DNA of 64,000 nucleotides from Candidatus Tisiphia endosymbiont of Nedyus quadrimaculatus (GTDB lineage: Bacteria; Pseudomonadota; Alphaproteobacteria; Rickettsiales; Rickettsiaceae), in NCBI RefSeq assembly GCF_964059235.1, contig NZ_OZ060452.1, forward strand, positions 310,001 to 374,000, in the 5' to 3' direction. Shown one piece after another: positions 18,412 to 27,680 of this stretch. The first letter of the stretch is position 1. Every line of letters begins with the position of its first letter. A model generated the notes under the pieces. The model saw nothing but the letters and a program-made list of their open reading frames with translations. It searched no databases and had not been told where the DNA came from. The translations under genes and the position numbers were made by a program.

Positions 18412-19143
18412 ATGGAAGATATTAACTATTGGGATAATTCAAGATACCAGTATTGTGCATATGCTGAGAGGTTGCTTAATGAATTAATTTTGCTAAATAC
18501 AAAAGTAAAGCAACAAATAGACATTGATGAAGTCAAAAAAGGTATCTACTATGCTAAAAAATATCATGGCAATCAAATGAGACAATCCGGCGAGCCATAT
18601 TACTCGCATCCGATTGAAGTGGCGTATATGGTTGCCCAATACACAGCACTAAAAATTCCAAGATATTTCAGAACTGACATGATTGTTACCGCATTACTAC
18701 ACGATACCATTGAAGATACAAAACTGACCGAACCCATGATTGCCTATATTTTTGGCAGTCACGTGGCTAGTCAAGTGCAAGACTTGACAAGAATTAAAAT
18801 AGATAGAAAAATTAGTGAGGGAGAGACCGTAAACTTACTATTCTCTCAATATAAAAAGGATGTATTACACATCAAATTATTTGATAGATTACATAATTTA
18901 AGAACTATTAGTGCTAAGTCTCCCGAGAAAATTAAAAAGATAATAGAAGAGACTTTGGCTTACTTCATACCTCTTGCTATATACCTTGAACTCAATAAAA
19001 TAATAGAAGAATTAGAGAGATCATGTTTAACGGCTTTAATCAGTAATAACTTACTTAATTTAGATCTCTTTGAGGATAATTCCCTACTTCTTTCTCTAGG
19101 TTTCCAAAATGATTTAACCCAAATGCAAAACCTAAAATTGTAG
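18412..19143 (+). CDS. SpoT-like HD-domain (p)ppGpp hydrolase, hydrolase domain only
   Basis: 243 residues corresponding to the N-terminal HD half of RelA/SpoT, without synthetase, TGS or ACT domains. Metal ligands are visible: H66 in YYSHPIEVAY, H97-D98 in ALLHDTIEDT and D158 in LFDRLHNLRT. It likely hydrolyses (p)ppGpp; rickettsiae carry several split spoT genes of this type. Its first 12 codons plus upstream bases recur inverted at 20559-20611. The last 89 bp overlap the 3' end of the oppositely oriented proP-like gene. Confidence 0.85.
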   Translation: MEDINYWDNSRYQYCAYAERLLNELILLNTKVKQQIDIDEVKKGIYYAKKYHGNQMRQSGEPYYSHPIEVAYMVAQYTALKIPRYFRTDMIVTALLHDTIEDTKLTEPMIAYIFGSHVASQVQDLTRIKIDRKISEGETVNLLFSQYKKDVLHIKLFDRLHNLRTISAKSPEKIKKIIEETLAYFIPLAIYLELNKIIEELERSCLTALISNNLLNLDLFEDNSLLLSLGFQNDLTQMQNLKL

Positions 19144-20377
19144 GAACTATTACAATTAATATACCATAATTTCCAAAATAATCTGTTAAATAAACGAGTC
19201 CGAATGATGTTATCACATTAAAAGCCCGAGATAAAGCATATAAGAAACTTGCATAAGTAAAACGCTTAAATACAGGGAAATGTTTATAGAAAATAGGCAT
19301 AGCGGAAGAGTATGAAAGTGAAAACATAATAGTTACTAGTTGAAGTATAAGTAAATCTGATGGAGAACTTAAATTATTTAATAAATAAGGAAATATTAAG
19401 ACGATAACAGAAAATATTATTAATTTAACTTTCAGAAGAATTAATGGATATATGTAACAACTTAAATAAGTCCATATTATAAAGCTCAAAACTTGTACTA
19501 TAGAGATAATGAAATTATGATCTACTATTTGTTCACCACTATAACCAAAAGAACTTTTAAGAATATTGCTACAATGAAAGTAAATAAAATAAAAACATAC
19601 TGGCCATGCACATTGAATTAAAAATAAAGAAATTGAAGATTTTATTTTAACCTTTTCTTGTACAATTGGATTGGACTCTATTGAGTCATTGTTAAACCCA
19701 GCTTTTTTAATAATATTTTTTAGTCTACTTTTTGCATTTGCAAAATCAGGTGTTTCTCTAAGTTTAGTTCTAGCAATAGAACCTACTAATGCAATTCCTG
19801 CTCCAGCCCAAAAAGCATAACGCCAATTAAAATTTTGTTTAATAGCAAGAGATGCGACTCCTAAGGCAGCAAACCCTCCTAAACTAGAGAATATAGTTAT
19901 CATAGATACAGCAGGATATTGTACTGGTGGTTTTGTTATTTCAGTAACGTATATTTCAGCTCCTATTACTTCACCCATTGAAGACATACCTTGAACCATA
20001 CGGCATATAGTAACCAGTATAGAAGCGGTAATACCAATTTCTGCATACGTTGGAAGAGTAGCCATTACAACACAAGAAATAGACATCATAGTAGTTGTTA
20101 CGACTACGGTAACCTTACGACCAATATTATCCCCTATCCAACCAAATATTAAAGCTCCTAATGGTCTTAAAACGTAAGTAGAACAAAAAGCTAAGGCAGT
20201 ATTCAAAGAAGCCGTCAAAGAGTTAGCAGATTGAAAAAACAACTCATTTAACAGTACAGCCATATGCACATAAAGCATCAGATCAAAATATTCCAAAAAA
20301 GTCCCAATCGATAATAACCCTACTGCTTCTTTTTGTTCTCTCGTTAGGCTTTTGTGTTCTTGCTGATATCCTATCAT
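19055..20377 (-). CDS. proP: ProP-like MHS-family MFS transporter (intact paralogue)
   Basis: 440 residues with about 12 membrane segments and MHS-family motifs (EYFDLMLYVHMAVLLNELFF, RPLGALIFGWIGDNIGRK, RMVQGMSSMGEVIGAE). It is an uninterrupted relative of the broken copy at 418-1773. Probable substrate is proline, betaine or another small metabolite with H+. It converges on the SpoT-like gene and the two overlap by 89 bp. A decayed start of a second SpoT-like gene lies upstream, pointing to a duplicated spoT-proP cassette. Confidence 0.88.
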   Translation of the reverse strand: MIGYQQEHKSLTREQKEAVGLLSIGTFLEYFDLMLYVHMAVLLNELFFQSANSLTASLNTALAFCSTYVLRPLGALIFGWIGDNIGRKVTVVVTTTMMSISCVVMATLPTYAEIGITASILVTICRMVQGMSSMGEVIGAEIYVTEITKPPVQYPAVSMITIFSSLGGFAALGVASLAIKQNFNWRYAFWAGAGIALVGSIARTKLRETPDFANAKSRLKNIIKKAGFNNDSIESNPIVQEKVKIKSSISLFLIQCAWPVCFYFIYFHCSNILKSSFGYSGEQIVDHNFIISIVQVLSFIIWTYLSCYIYPLILLKVKLIIFSVIVLIFPYLLNNLSSPSDLLILQLVTIMFSLSYSSAMPIFYKHFPVFKRFTYASFLYALSRAFNVITSFGLVYLTDYFGNYGILIVIVPTILGFAFGLNHFGNLEKEVGNYPQRDLN

Positions 20378-20558
20378 TTATTAACCTTATATTTATTATA
20401 GTGTTTATAGATATTGAAGATTTGGTTGAACGATAGCAAGGAAATACAGTAGCGAAAATTGAAATAATAAATCTTGGTTGTAACAATATCGCGGTTCTAT
20501 AAACAAATTAGAAGGGGGGAAAGAGATATTTAGTAAAAATATAGGCTGAGATTCATAC

Positions 20559-20611
20559 CTTGAGTTGTCCCAATAATTAATATCTTCCATAAAAAACCAT
20601 AATATTTTAAA
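20559..20611 (-). pseudogene. Remnant of a SpoT-like gene 5' end
   Basis: About 53 bp on the reverse strand match the leader and first 12 codons (MEDINYWDNSRY) of the HD gene at 18412, with only a few mismatches. After that the frame runs on to 20405 as unrelated AT-rich sequence (ESQPIFLLNISFPP...). It is therefore a recombination or deletion relic, in inverted orientation to the intact copy, with the proP-like gene in between. Confidence 0.7.
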
Positions 20612-20627
20612 TCTCTAATATATAAAT

Positions 20628-20882
20628 TAACCTGAATTCGATGTAACTTGTTACATCGAATTCAATGTTATATATAGAAACAATCAGGTTTGAAGCGGCT
20701 GCCCACCTGATTGTTAAAATATAACACTCCATTCAATATGTGATTTTAATAATTAAAATCACATATTGAATGATGAAAAAAGTTAAAATGCACTCGCGTC
20801 AGACGCTTCAAGAGTGCATTTTTCCTTATAACAAAGCCAGTTCGATATAAGAATTAATAATTCTTATATCGAACTGAGGTTA
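20628..20882. repeat. D-type element, copy D1: five consecutive hairpins between C-family ends
   Basis: 255 bp, TAACCT...AGGTTA, flanked by TTAA. It holds five hairpins in a row: 20635-20662 (13-bp arms, 2-nt loop), 20681-20713 (CAATCAGGT/ACCTGATTG), 20730-20772 (21-bp arms, 1-nt loop), 20785-20822 (AAAATGCACTC/GAGTGCATTTT) and 20839-20875 (18-bp arms, 1-nt loop). An inverted copy sits at 23582-23837. It encodes no protein. The 657-bp gap 20378-21034 contains this, the spoT relic and otherwise nothing recognised. Confidence 0.85.
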
Positions 20883-21034
20883 AATTAAACTAAAAATTAA
20901 GGTACTTCCAGTGATTTATTATCTCTTTTTAAAAAAGATGAATCTTAGAGCAAGAAAACTACTATAACAGTAATATTATTGTTTATAAATATACTAATTT
21001 AACCTGTATAATAGCTTCATTTTACTTAAAAACT

Positions 21035-22030
21035 ATGATTGATATAAACCAGCAACAAATACTAAATAAAATTTCAGATATCACTTTTAGTGACAATACA
21101 AAATTAGTCAGTATTATATCTAATATTATAATTAAGGATAAAAATATTGGGTTTGCCATTGATATTCTTGGTAAAGATTCCAAGGAAATCGATGAAATAA
21201 AAATTAAAGCTATTAATAAATTAAATGAAATACCTAATATTGGAAAAATAACTATAGTTTTAACTAGTAGCAAAGGTGTAGCTAAAAAATCAACTAATCC
21301 AAAAGTTAAGCATTTCATTGATGGAGTAAAGAAGATAATATTGGTGGCATCCGGTAAAGGGGGAGTTGGTAAATCTACTATAACAGCATTGATAGCGGAG
21401 CAACTAAATCTTGAAGGGTACAAGGTGGGAATAGTGGATGCTGATATTTATGGTCCGTCAATTCCGCAAATATTTGGTATTAGTGGTGTACCAGAAATAG
21501 TGTATAATAAAATGACCCCTTTAAAATCGCGAGGCATTGAAATTATTTCTATCGGATTTCTTATTAAGGATCACTCAGCCATTGTTTGGCGTGGTCCAAT
21601 GGCCAGCAAGACCATTTATCAACTATTATCTCTCACCCATTGGCAGGAGTTAGATTATTTAATTATTGACATGCCCCCTGGTACTGGTGATATTCACTTA
21701 AGTATTTTAGAAAATTATCAACTAGATGGGGTAATAATAGTAACTACTCCACAAAAAATGGCTGCAATAGACGTCGTTAGATCGATTGATTTATACAGAA
21801 AATTTAACTTACCAATTTTAGGTATTATAGAAAATATGAGCTATCTAGTTGAACCAAGTTCGGGAAAGAAAATTCAGATATTTAACGGTAATAGTGGAGA
21901 AAATTTTGCCAAAGAATATAATATACCTTTAATCTGTAAGATTCCTATTGAACCCAAATTATCTTACAACTGTGATAACAGCACTAGCCTTACAGATATA
22001 GTTAAACTACCAATAAAACAATTTGTTTAA
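21035..22030 (+). CDS. mrp: Mrp/ApbC-type Fe-S cluster carrier ATPase without the CxxC motif
   Basis: 331 residues with an N-terminal FSCA/DUF59-like domain (1-90) and a P-loop ATPase of the ParA/MinD group: deviant Walker A GKGGVGKS (107-114), DADIYGPSIPQIFG and IDMPPGTGDIHLS. Mrp/ApbC scaffolds pass Fe-S clusters to apo-enzymes. The usual CxxC near the C-terminus is absent: the ENMSY segment continues L-V-E273-P-S-S276-G, with Glu and Ser where Cys is expected. The gene lies just before lipA, an Fe-S radical enzyme. Confidence 0.87.
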   Translation: MIDINQQQILNKISDITFSDNTKLVSIISNIIIKDKNIGFAIDILGKDSKEIDEIKIKAINKLNEIPNIGKITIVLTSSKGVAKKSTNPKVKHFIDGVKKIILVASGKGGVGKSTITALIAEQLNLEGYKVGIVDADIYGPSIPQIFGISGVPEIVYNKMTPLKSRGIEIISIGFLIKDHSAIVWRGPMASKTIYQLLSLTHWQELDYLIIDMPPGTGDIHLSILENYQLDGVIIVTTPQKMAAIDVVRSIDLYRKFNLPILGIIENMSYLVEPSSGKKIQIFNGNSGENFAKEYNIPLICKIPIEPKLSYNCDNSTSLTDIVKLPIKQFV

Positions 22031-22096
22031 TGATATACTCAAATGATTTGAATATAAAATTCATAAAAAAGCAGGCCATAAACAAAGCAGGATTAT

Positions 22097-23008
22097 ATGT
22101 CAAACATAATCAAGATAGAAGAAGCTCAAGCTCTTAAAAGACCTGATTGGATAAAGGTTAAAGCACCAAATTCATATCAATATCATGATACAAGAAAACT
22201 AATTGAGAGTTTAAAATTAAATACAGTCTGTCAAGAAGCTGCTTGCCCTAATATAGGGGAATGTTGGGCAAAAAAACATGCTACAGTTATGATTTTGGGA
22301 TCTGTCTGTACTCGTGCTTGTAGATTTTGTAATGTTAAAACTGGTCGTCCCGATTTACTCGATCCTCACGAGCCACAGAGACTAGCACAAGCCGTAATGA
22401 AATTAGGGCTTGAACATGTGGTAATTACTTCAGTTGATCGAGATGACTTAGATGATGGTGGGGCTGAGCATTTTGCCAATTGTATAAAGGAAATAAGACT
22501 AGTTGCTCCTAATACCACAATTGAAGTTCTAACCCCAGATTTTCTTAAGAAAGATGGGGCAGCTGAAATAGTGGTATTAGCAAAACCTGACGTTTATAAT
22601 CATAATGTAGAGACAGTGCCTTCTCTATACAAAACTATTAGACCAGGAGCGAGATACTATAATTCATTAAGTCTTTTGCATAATGTGAAAAAATTAGACT
22701 CTGAGATTTTTACTAAATCAGGTATGATGGTTGGTCTTGGAGAAACAAACGATGAAATTATGCAAGTAATGGACGATTTAAGGGAAGCTAAAGTTGATTT
22801 TCTAACTATAGGACAATATTTACAGCCAACTAAAAACCATGCAGCAGTTGCTAGATATGTTTCCCTAGAAGAATTTAAATATTTTGAAAGAGTAGCAAGG
22901 GTTAAAGGGTTTTTGATGGTTTCCGCCAGTCCATTAACCCGTTCTTCTTATCATGCTGGTGACGATTTCCAAAAATTAAAGGGTGCTAAGGCCTCGGTTT
23001 CGGCATAG
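22097..23008 (+). CDS. lipA: Lipoyl synthase
   Basis: A radical-SAM enzyme inserting two sulfurs into octanoyl-lipoyl domains of 2-oxoacid dehydrogenases. Both clusters are intact: the auxiliary set C45, C50, C56 ([12 protein letters not shown]) and the SAM set C71, C75, C78 (CTRACRFC). The C-terminal [11 protein letters not shown] motif carries the auxiliary-cluster serine. Its 303 residues match the usual length. It follows mrp by 66 bp and pld begins 9 bp after its stop. Confidence 0.96.
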   Translation: MSNIIKIEEAQALKRPDWIKVKAPNSYQYHDTRKLIESLKLNTVCQEAACPNIGECWAKKHATVMILGSVCTRACRFCNVKTGRPDLLDPHEPQRLAQAVMKLGLEHVVITSVDRDDLDDGGAEHFANCIKEIRLVAPNTTIEVLTPDFLKKDGAAEIVVLAKPDVYNHNVETVPSLYKTIRPGARYYNSLSLLHNVKKLDSEIFTKSGMMVGLGETNDEIMQVMDDLREAKVDFLTIGQYLQPTKNHAAVARYVSLEEFKYFERVARVKGFLMVSASPLTRSSYHAGDDFQKLKGAKASVSA

Positions 23009-23017
23009 TATAAGAAA

Positions 23018-23575
23018 ATGAAAAAACTACCTAAAAAGCTTAATCTATCCGTAATAATATCGTTCTTACTCGGCATTACTACCGGGATAGGATATAATGA
23101 GGTACGAGAAACAGCTTCTTGGCATAGTTTTCATACTGAAACTGATAATTTAAATGTTTGTTTTACCCCACCATCCGGCTGCGGATCATTAATAGCAAAA
23201 GAAATATCCAAGGCTAAGGATAGTATTTATGTTCAAGCATTTGGTTTAACTTCGCAAAATATAGTGGATCAACTAATTAAAGCTAAGCAAAACGGTGTTC
23301 AAATAAGGGTATTATTGGATCGTAGTAACTTACACGATAGATATTCTAAAATGCATGAATTAAAACGGGCTGGTATTGATGTTTCAATAGATAAAGTACC
23401 AGGTATTGCTCACAACAAAGTTATGATCATTGATAAAAGTAAGGTGATTACTGGTAGCTTTAATTTTACCAATGCAGCTGATAATAGAAATGCCGAGAAT
23501 GTCTTATTAATAGAGAATAGCGATATTGCAGCAACTTATTTGCAAAGCTGGTTTAGTCGTCGAGCAAAAAATTAA
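23018..23575 (+). CDS. pld: Phospholipase D-family protein (rickettsial Pld type)
   Basis: A 185-residue protein with one HKD motif: H132-N-K134-x4-D139, then GSFNFTNAADNRNAEN. This is the half-size Nuc/PLD family that works as a dimer. An N-terminal hydrophobic segment (residues 11-25) suggests export. Rickettsial Pld is a secreted phospholipase implicated in vacuole escape, whereas close relatives are nucleases, so substrate is inferred. Confidence 0.88.
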   Translation: MKKLPKKLNLSVIISFLLGITTGIGYNEVRETASWHSFHTETDNLNVCFTPPSGCGSLIAKEISKAKDSIYVQAFGLTSQNIVDQLIKAKQNGVQIRVLLDRSNLHDRYSKMHELKRAGIDVSIDKVPGIAHNKVMIIDKSKVITGSFNFTNAADNRNAENVLLIENSDIAATYLQSWFSRRAKN

Positions 23576-23581
23576 TTAATT

Positions 23582-23837
23582 GAACCTAAGTTCGATATAA
23601 GAATTAATAATTCTTATATCGAACTGGCTTTGTTATAAGGAAAAATGCACTCTTGAAACGGCTGACGCGAGTGCATTTTAACTTTTTTCATCATTCAATA
23701 TGTGATTCTAATAATTAAAATCACATATTGAATGGAGTGTTATATTTTAACAATCAGGTGGGCAGCCGCTTCAAACCTGATTGTTTCTATATATAACACG
23801 AAAGTTCGATGTAACTTGTTACATCGAATTCAGGTTA
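23582..23837. repeat. D-type element, copy D2 (inverted relative to D1)
   Basis: 256 bp holding the same five hairpins in reverse order: the ATATAAGAATT hairpin first, the AATTCGATGTAACTTGTTACATCGAATT-type hairpin last. Small differences from D1 lie mostly in loops or are matched in stems. Its final bases supply the TAA stop of the HlyD-like gene (23835-23837). Together with D1 it frames mrp-lipA-pld. Confidence 0.85.
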
Positions 23838-24875
23838 ATTAGTCCTGACCGAAACTATAGCAGACATTCCTGGTATCAAATTACTAGTAATATCTTTAGG
23901 AGTCTCAAAATCTATTAGCACAGGAATCCGTTGAACAATCTTAGTAAAATTACCAGTTGCATTATCAGTCGGAATTAGACTAAATTTTGAGCCGGTAGCT
24001 GGTGATATATTACGTATTCTGCCGTATATGATCTTTTTTGGTAAAGAATCAAACTGTAATTTAACTTTTTGCTTTGGTTGCAATTTTGCAATTTGCGTCT
24101 CTTTAAAATTAGCTTTTACATACATTTGTTCATCCTGCACAACAAAAAATAATACTCTCCCTGGATTAATAAAATTACCTACCTGCAAGCTACTATTTGC
24201 TATTATTCCGTTAACTGGGGCTATAATTTGGGTATTTACTAAACTTCTAGCTACTATATTTTTATCTTCCAGTAACCCTTTCATTTTTTCTTCCTCAGCA
24301 GTTTTCTGTAAAGCTAAAAGTAGTAAGTTCTGCTGTGCAATTTGCAAGTTTAACTTTGCCTGATTATGATCAGTCTTTGCTTTAGTAAAAGACATTTTAG
24401 ATTCATCTAACGTCTTTTTACTAGCAAAACTCTCTTTGTTAAGCTCTTGAGTTCTTATATAATCAACTGAGTTAATCTCCAAATTAGTACTAGCAGAATC
24501 AATAACCTCTTGACAAAGCTCTAAACTAATTTGAGCTATTAAAGTCTTTTGTTCTATGATTTCTATATTTTTAATAGATGCCTTAATAGAAGCTTCCAGC
24601 GAAGCAAGACGTGACTTATAATCCTGATCATCGATCTCAGCAATAAGATCACCTTCTTTTACCCTCATATTATCTGAAATAAATACATTCTTAATCACTC
24701 CATTAATCTCAGAGCTAACGCTGGATATGTCAGCCTCAATATACGCATTATCAGTCGATTCTGTATGAATCCAAATATCAATATGATAAGCTAAGTAGAC
24801 GACTATTACGCCAAACAAAATCAGAAAATATTTAGCAAATGGATGAGACTTATATTGTTCAAAGATTTTTAACAT
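23835..24875 (-). CDS. HlyD/EmrA-type membrane fusion protein
   Basis: 346 residues: one N-terminal membrane helix (about 15-32, KYFLILFGVIVVYLAYHI), then a biotinyl/lipoyl-like half (TDNAYIEADISSVSSEINGVI), a long coiled coil (about 85-205) and the matching second half (IIAPVNGIIANSSLQVGNFINPG). This is the periplasmic adaptor of an EmrAB- or HlyBD-type tripartite exporter. The typical partner MFS or ABC gene is not adjacent. Its stop codon is formed by the end of repeat D2. Confidence 0.85.
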   Translation of the reverse strand: MLKIFEQYKSHPFAKYFLILFGVIVVYLAYHIDIWIHTESTDNAYIEADISSVSSEINGVIKNVFISDNMRVKEGDLIAEIDDQDYKSRLASLEASIKASIKNIEIIEQKTLIAQISLELCQEVIDSASTNLEINSVDYIRTQELNKESFASKKTLDESKMSFTKAKTDHNQAKLNLQIAQQNLLLLALQKTAEEEKMKGLLEDKNIVARSLVNTQIIAPVNGIIANSSLQVGNFINPGRVLFFVVQDEQMYVKANFKETQIAKLQPKQKVKLQFDSLPKKIIYGRIRNISPATGSKFSLIPTDNATGNFTKIVQRIPVLIDFETPKDITSNLIPGMSAIVSVRTN

Positions 24876-24904
24876 AAATTATAACCAAAGAATTAAGGTA
24901 TATA

Positions 24905-25190
24905 TACTCAGGTAGAACTTCAAGAATTGCGTTGTCGTCTTCAGGGATCGTAGCACAACTGTCGAAAGTTAGTAAATACAGCTTATTTATACGTCATTGC
25001 GAGAAGGCCGTAAGGTCGACGAAGCAATCCAGTAACATCATTTATCTATAGATTGCTTCGCTTACGCTCGCAATGACGTTGTGGTATAGGTACTTGTAAA
25101 CTTTCGACAGTTGTACACTCGACCCTTCGACTCCTGCTACTATCATAATTTTGATTCTATCGTCTATCAACTCTTCATTTACGAGTAGTA
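24905..25190. repeat. A-family element, copy A3, interrupted by a B element
   Basis: The outer halves match the A family: left TACTC...AAGAATTGCGTTGTCGTC and right TCTATCAACTCTTCATTTAC then GAGTAGTA. TA follows or precedes both ends (24903-24904, 25191-25192). Between the halves, at 24957-25112, sits a complete B element. The 349-bp gap between the HlyD gene and the Nudix gene holds nothing else. Confidence 0.8.
24957..25112. repeat. B-family palindromic element nested in A3
   Basis: 156 bp with ends AACTGTCGAAAGTT and AACTTTCGACAGTT (written on the same strand), and internal arms GTCATTGCGAG / CTCGCAATGAC. Other copies are at 54021-54188 and 55218-55385 in the opposite internal orientation. 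The nested position shows that B elements moved after A elements had spread. Confidence 0.8.
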
Positions 25191-25224
25191 TACCAACTCT
25201 TGAAATCATAGCAGTATATATTCT

Positions 25225-25761
25225 TCAAAGCATAAGAGTATACTTCTTTATCATCCTTTCTACTGAATTATCTAGCACAAGTTCTTGATGATTAGAAGCA
25301 AATTCTATCCATCGTAATTCGTTTGATTCAGAATTTTTTACAAAATGGTCGTTACAAACGGTTTTAAATAAAAATCTCACATCATAATGATAATGTTCTT
25401 GGTCTATAGAATTACTAGGAATTAGATGAATATCTATATCATAAATCTGTCTAGAAATCGGTTCAATCTCTAAAATACCAGATTCTTCCTGTGCCTCTTT
25501 AATTGCTACAGTCAAAATGTCATTATTACCATCACAATGTCCTCCTGGTTGCAACCATTTATCCAACTTACGATGATGCATCAGTAAGAATTTTTTTTTA
25601 TTAGAATTAACCAAGAATCCTGAACCGGTAAAATGTCCTTCTTTTGTCTCCCTACTAAATGGATTTTTACAATTATCTAAAAAGTCTAACATCCTTTCTT
25701 TATATTCATATTCTTCTTGAAAATTGCTGACATAATTTTTTATACTCTCACGTAAGTTCAT
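25225..25761 (-). CDS. Nudix hydrolase
   Basis: 178 residues. The Nudix box is clear: GGHCDGNNDILTVAIKEAQE then ESGI, fitting G-x5-E-x7-R/K-E-x2-EE-xG with N in place of the first E. Members cleave nucleoside diphosphates linked to another group; the substrate cannot be told. It overlaps the manC-like gene by 4 bp (25758-25761), so translation is coupled and it may act on a nucleotide sugar, which is only a suggestion. Confidence 0.85.
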   Translation of the reverse strand: MNLRESIKNYVSNFQEEYEYKERMLDFLDNCKNPFSRETKEGHFTGSGFLVNSNKKKFLLMHHRKLDKWLQPGGHCDGNNDILTVAIKEAQEESGILEIEPISRQIYDIDIHLIPSNSIDQEHYHYDVRFLFKTVCNDHFVKNSESNELRWIEFASNHQELVLDNSVERMIKKYTLML

Positions 25762-26810
25762 AATACTTCTTTTCGTCCCATCTTTGTCATTTCCATTACA
25801 AGCTGCTTTATTTTCTCAACTCTTGATTTATTTACGATCAGTAAAGCATCCTCAGTATTAATAATGATTATATTATCAACTCCTATTACAGCAGTCAGCT
25901 TATTATTAGAACTAATATATGAATTTGTACTATCAATGTTTATAACATCGCCTTCGCAGTAATTATTCGTTATATCTTCTTTTTGTATTTGCCATAAAGA
26001 ATGCCAATTTCCAATATCACTCCAACTAAAATTGGCTTCTATCATAATCATTTGACTAATATTTTCGATTATAGCATAGTCTAAGGAAATTGGGGTAATA
26101 TGTAAGTATGGTTCTAAAGCAAGTGTTATATTATTATGATCTTTGGTTGCATAATATGAATCATGTGCATGTTTAAAGAGTTCTTTTTGCCATAATTTAG
26201 CCTGCTCTAAAATAAAATCTATATTAAAAATAAAAATTCCTGAATTCCAAAAATATTTGCCATTTGCTAGATAATTTTGTGCTTGTTGAAGAGTAGGTTT
26301 TTCCACAAATTGTTGGGTGTTGTAAGTTCTATCTGCTAATAACTTATTTATTTTAATATAACCATATTCGGTATTTGCAAAACTAGGCTTAACCCCAATA
26401 GTACAAATACCAAATTTTGCGACATAATTCAAAGATTCATTAATAGTAATTAGGTACTTATCAATATCATGTATATAATGATCAGAAGGCAGTAGTATGA
26501 CCGTATCATAACCGTTATTCTTTGCTTGAATAGCTGATATAATTGCACATAAAGCTGTATTTTTCGGCATAGGTTCTATTATTAAGTCTGCTTCTATATT
26601 TAGCTCTCTAAGTTGCTCTTTTGCTATTAATTCATATTCCTTAGCAATTATTAAAGTTGGTTTGCCTAAAGTTCTGTTTGTAATCAAAGTTTTTTGTATT
26701 AAACTCAAATTCTTAAATATTTTTATAAATTGTTTTGGTTGCATCTGTCGTGATAATGGCCATAATCTAGTTCCTAGACCCCCAGCCATAATTACTGGTT
26801 TTACTTTCAT
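25758..26810 (-). CDS. manC: Mannose-1-phosphate guanylyltransferase (ManC-like, short form)
   Basis: Makes GDP-mannose from mannose-1-phosphate and GTP for surface glycans. The N-terminal motif GGLGTRLWPLSRQMQPKQF, the LPSDHYI metal-site segment and FVEKPTLQQA are present. At 350 residues it lacks the C-terminal phosphomannose-isomerase cupin of bifunctional enzymes. First gene of a two-gene unit with the Nudix hydrolase. Confidence 0.87.
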   Translation of the reverse strand: MKVKPVIMAGGLGTRLWPLSRQMQPKQFIKIFKNLSLIQKTLITNRTLGKPTLIIAKEYELIAKEQLRELNIEADLIIEPMPKNTALCAIISAIQAKNNGYDTVILLPSDHYIHDIDKYLITINESLNYVAKFGICTIGVKPSFANTEYGYIKINKLLADRTYNTQQFVEKPTLQQAQNYLANGKYFWNSGIFIFNIDFILEQAKLWQKELFKHAHDSYYATKDHNNITLALEPYLHITPISLDYAIIENISQMIMIEANFSWSDIGNWHSLWQIQKEDITNNYCEGDVINIDSTNSYISSNNKLTAVIGVDNIIIINTEDALLIVNKSRVEKIKQLVMEMTKMGRKEVL

Positions 26811-26898
26811 ATATTGTTAATTATATAATTATCTAACTAAAGCAACTTATAGTTTATGATTTTAAAAAAGTCTACTAAAATAAACATGGGAAATATAT

Positions 26899-27672
26899 AT
26901 GCACAAGAATCATAAAAAAACTAATAACTTTTTCTTTAAAATAGCTGGAGTAATTATAATTACTTATGGTTTGTACCTAGGCTATGTAGAGTTTTATGAT
27001 CACAAATGGAGATATGTAACTCCTACCGACCAACAAGTACAGAAATATACAATTAGTGAAAACAAAGCCCTAAGCTTATACCAATTAATGAAAGATACTC
27101 ATGAGATATTGACTAAACATAACATACAATATTGGATTACAAGTGGTACACTTCTTGGGGCAGCAAGGCATAAAGGCATCATACCTTTTGATGATGACTT
27201 AGATATTGGCGTAATGCACGCTGATGAAATAAGGTTACAAGATATATTAACAGATTTTGTCGAGTTAGGTTATAAAACTTACCATCAAGATTTTTACACT
27301 ATATGTAACACGGTATGTATAGATATTTTTATTTTCCGCCCAAAAGACAACATGTTTATATATGCTAATTTCAGAACGTTAGGTAGATTTCCTAATGATT
27401 TCTTTTATATTAACGAGGTATTTCCACTGAAGAAATATCAATTTGGTGAGATTGAAGTTTATGGTCCTCATGAATTTAAAGCTAACCTAGATAGGCAATA
27501 CCCAGAATGGGATAAATACGGGGTAATTCAGCAACCGCATAGTTATTTTGTTATTCTTTCGCCTATTGAACAAAAGACTAAATTCATTTTAACTCCGAAA
27601 TTATTAAAGCCAGCTATGCCAACTGGTCCTTTAGAAGAGCGGGTAATTCCGAAATTACTAACTAAAGAGTAA
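26899..27672 (+). CDS. LicD-family phosphotransferase
   Basis: 257 residues with an N-terminal membrane helix (about 12-27, [18 protein letters not shown]) and the LicD core [20 protein letters not shown] then DDDLDIGV (residues 74-101). LicD proteins transfer phosphorylcholine or related phospho-groups to glycans. Neighbouring manC suggests a part in surface polysaccharide or LPS decoration. It is divergently arranged with manC and followed 8 bp later by rmuC. Confidence 0.82.
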   Translation: MHKNHKKTNNFFFKIAGVIIITYGLYLGYVEFYDHKWRYVTPTDQQVQKYTISENKALSLYQLMKDTHEILTKHNIQYWITSGTLLGAARHKGIIPFDDDLDIGVMHADEIRLQDILTDFVELGYKTYHQDFYTICNTVCIDIFIFRPKDNMFIYANFRTLGRFPNDFFYINEVFPLKKYQFGEIEVYGPHEFKANLDRQYPEWDKYGVIQQPHSYFVILSPIEQKTKFILTPKLLKPAMPTGPLEERVIPKLLTKE

Positions 27673-27680
27673 ACTTATCA

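Noticed and set aside
20628-23837. mrp-lipA-pld as a composite transposon
   Set aside because: The flanking elements encode no transposase and the genes are ordinary core genes; chance insertion on both sides is simpler.
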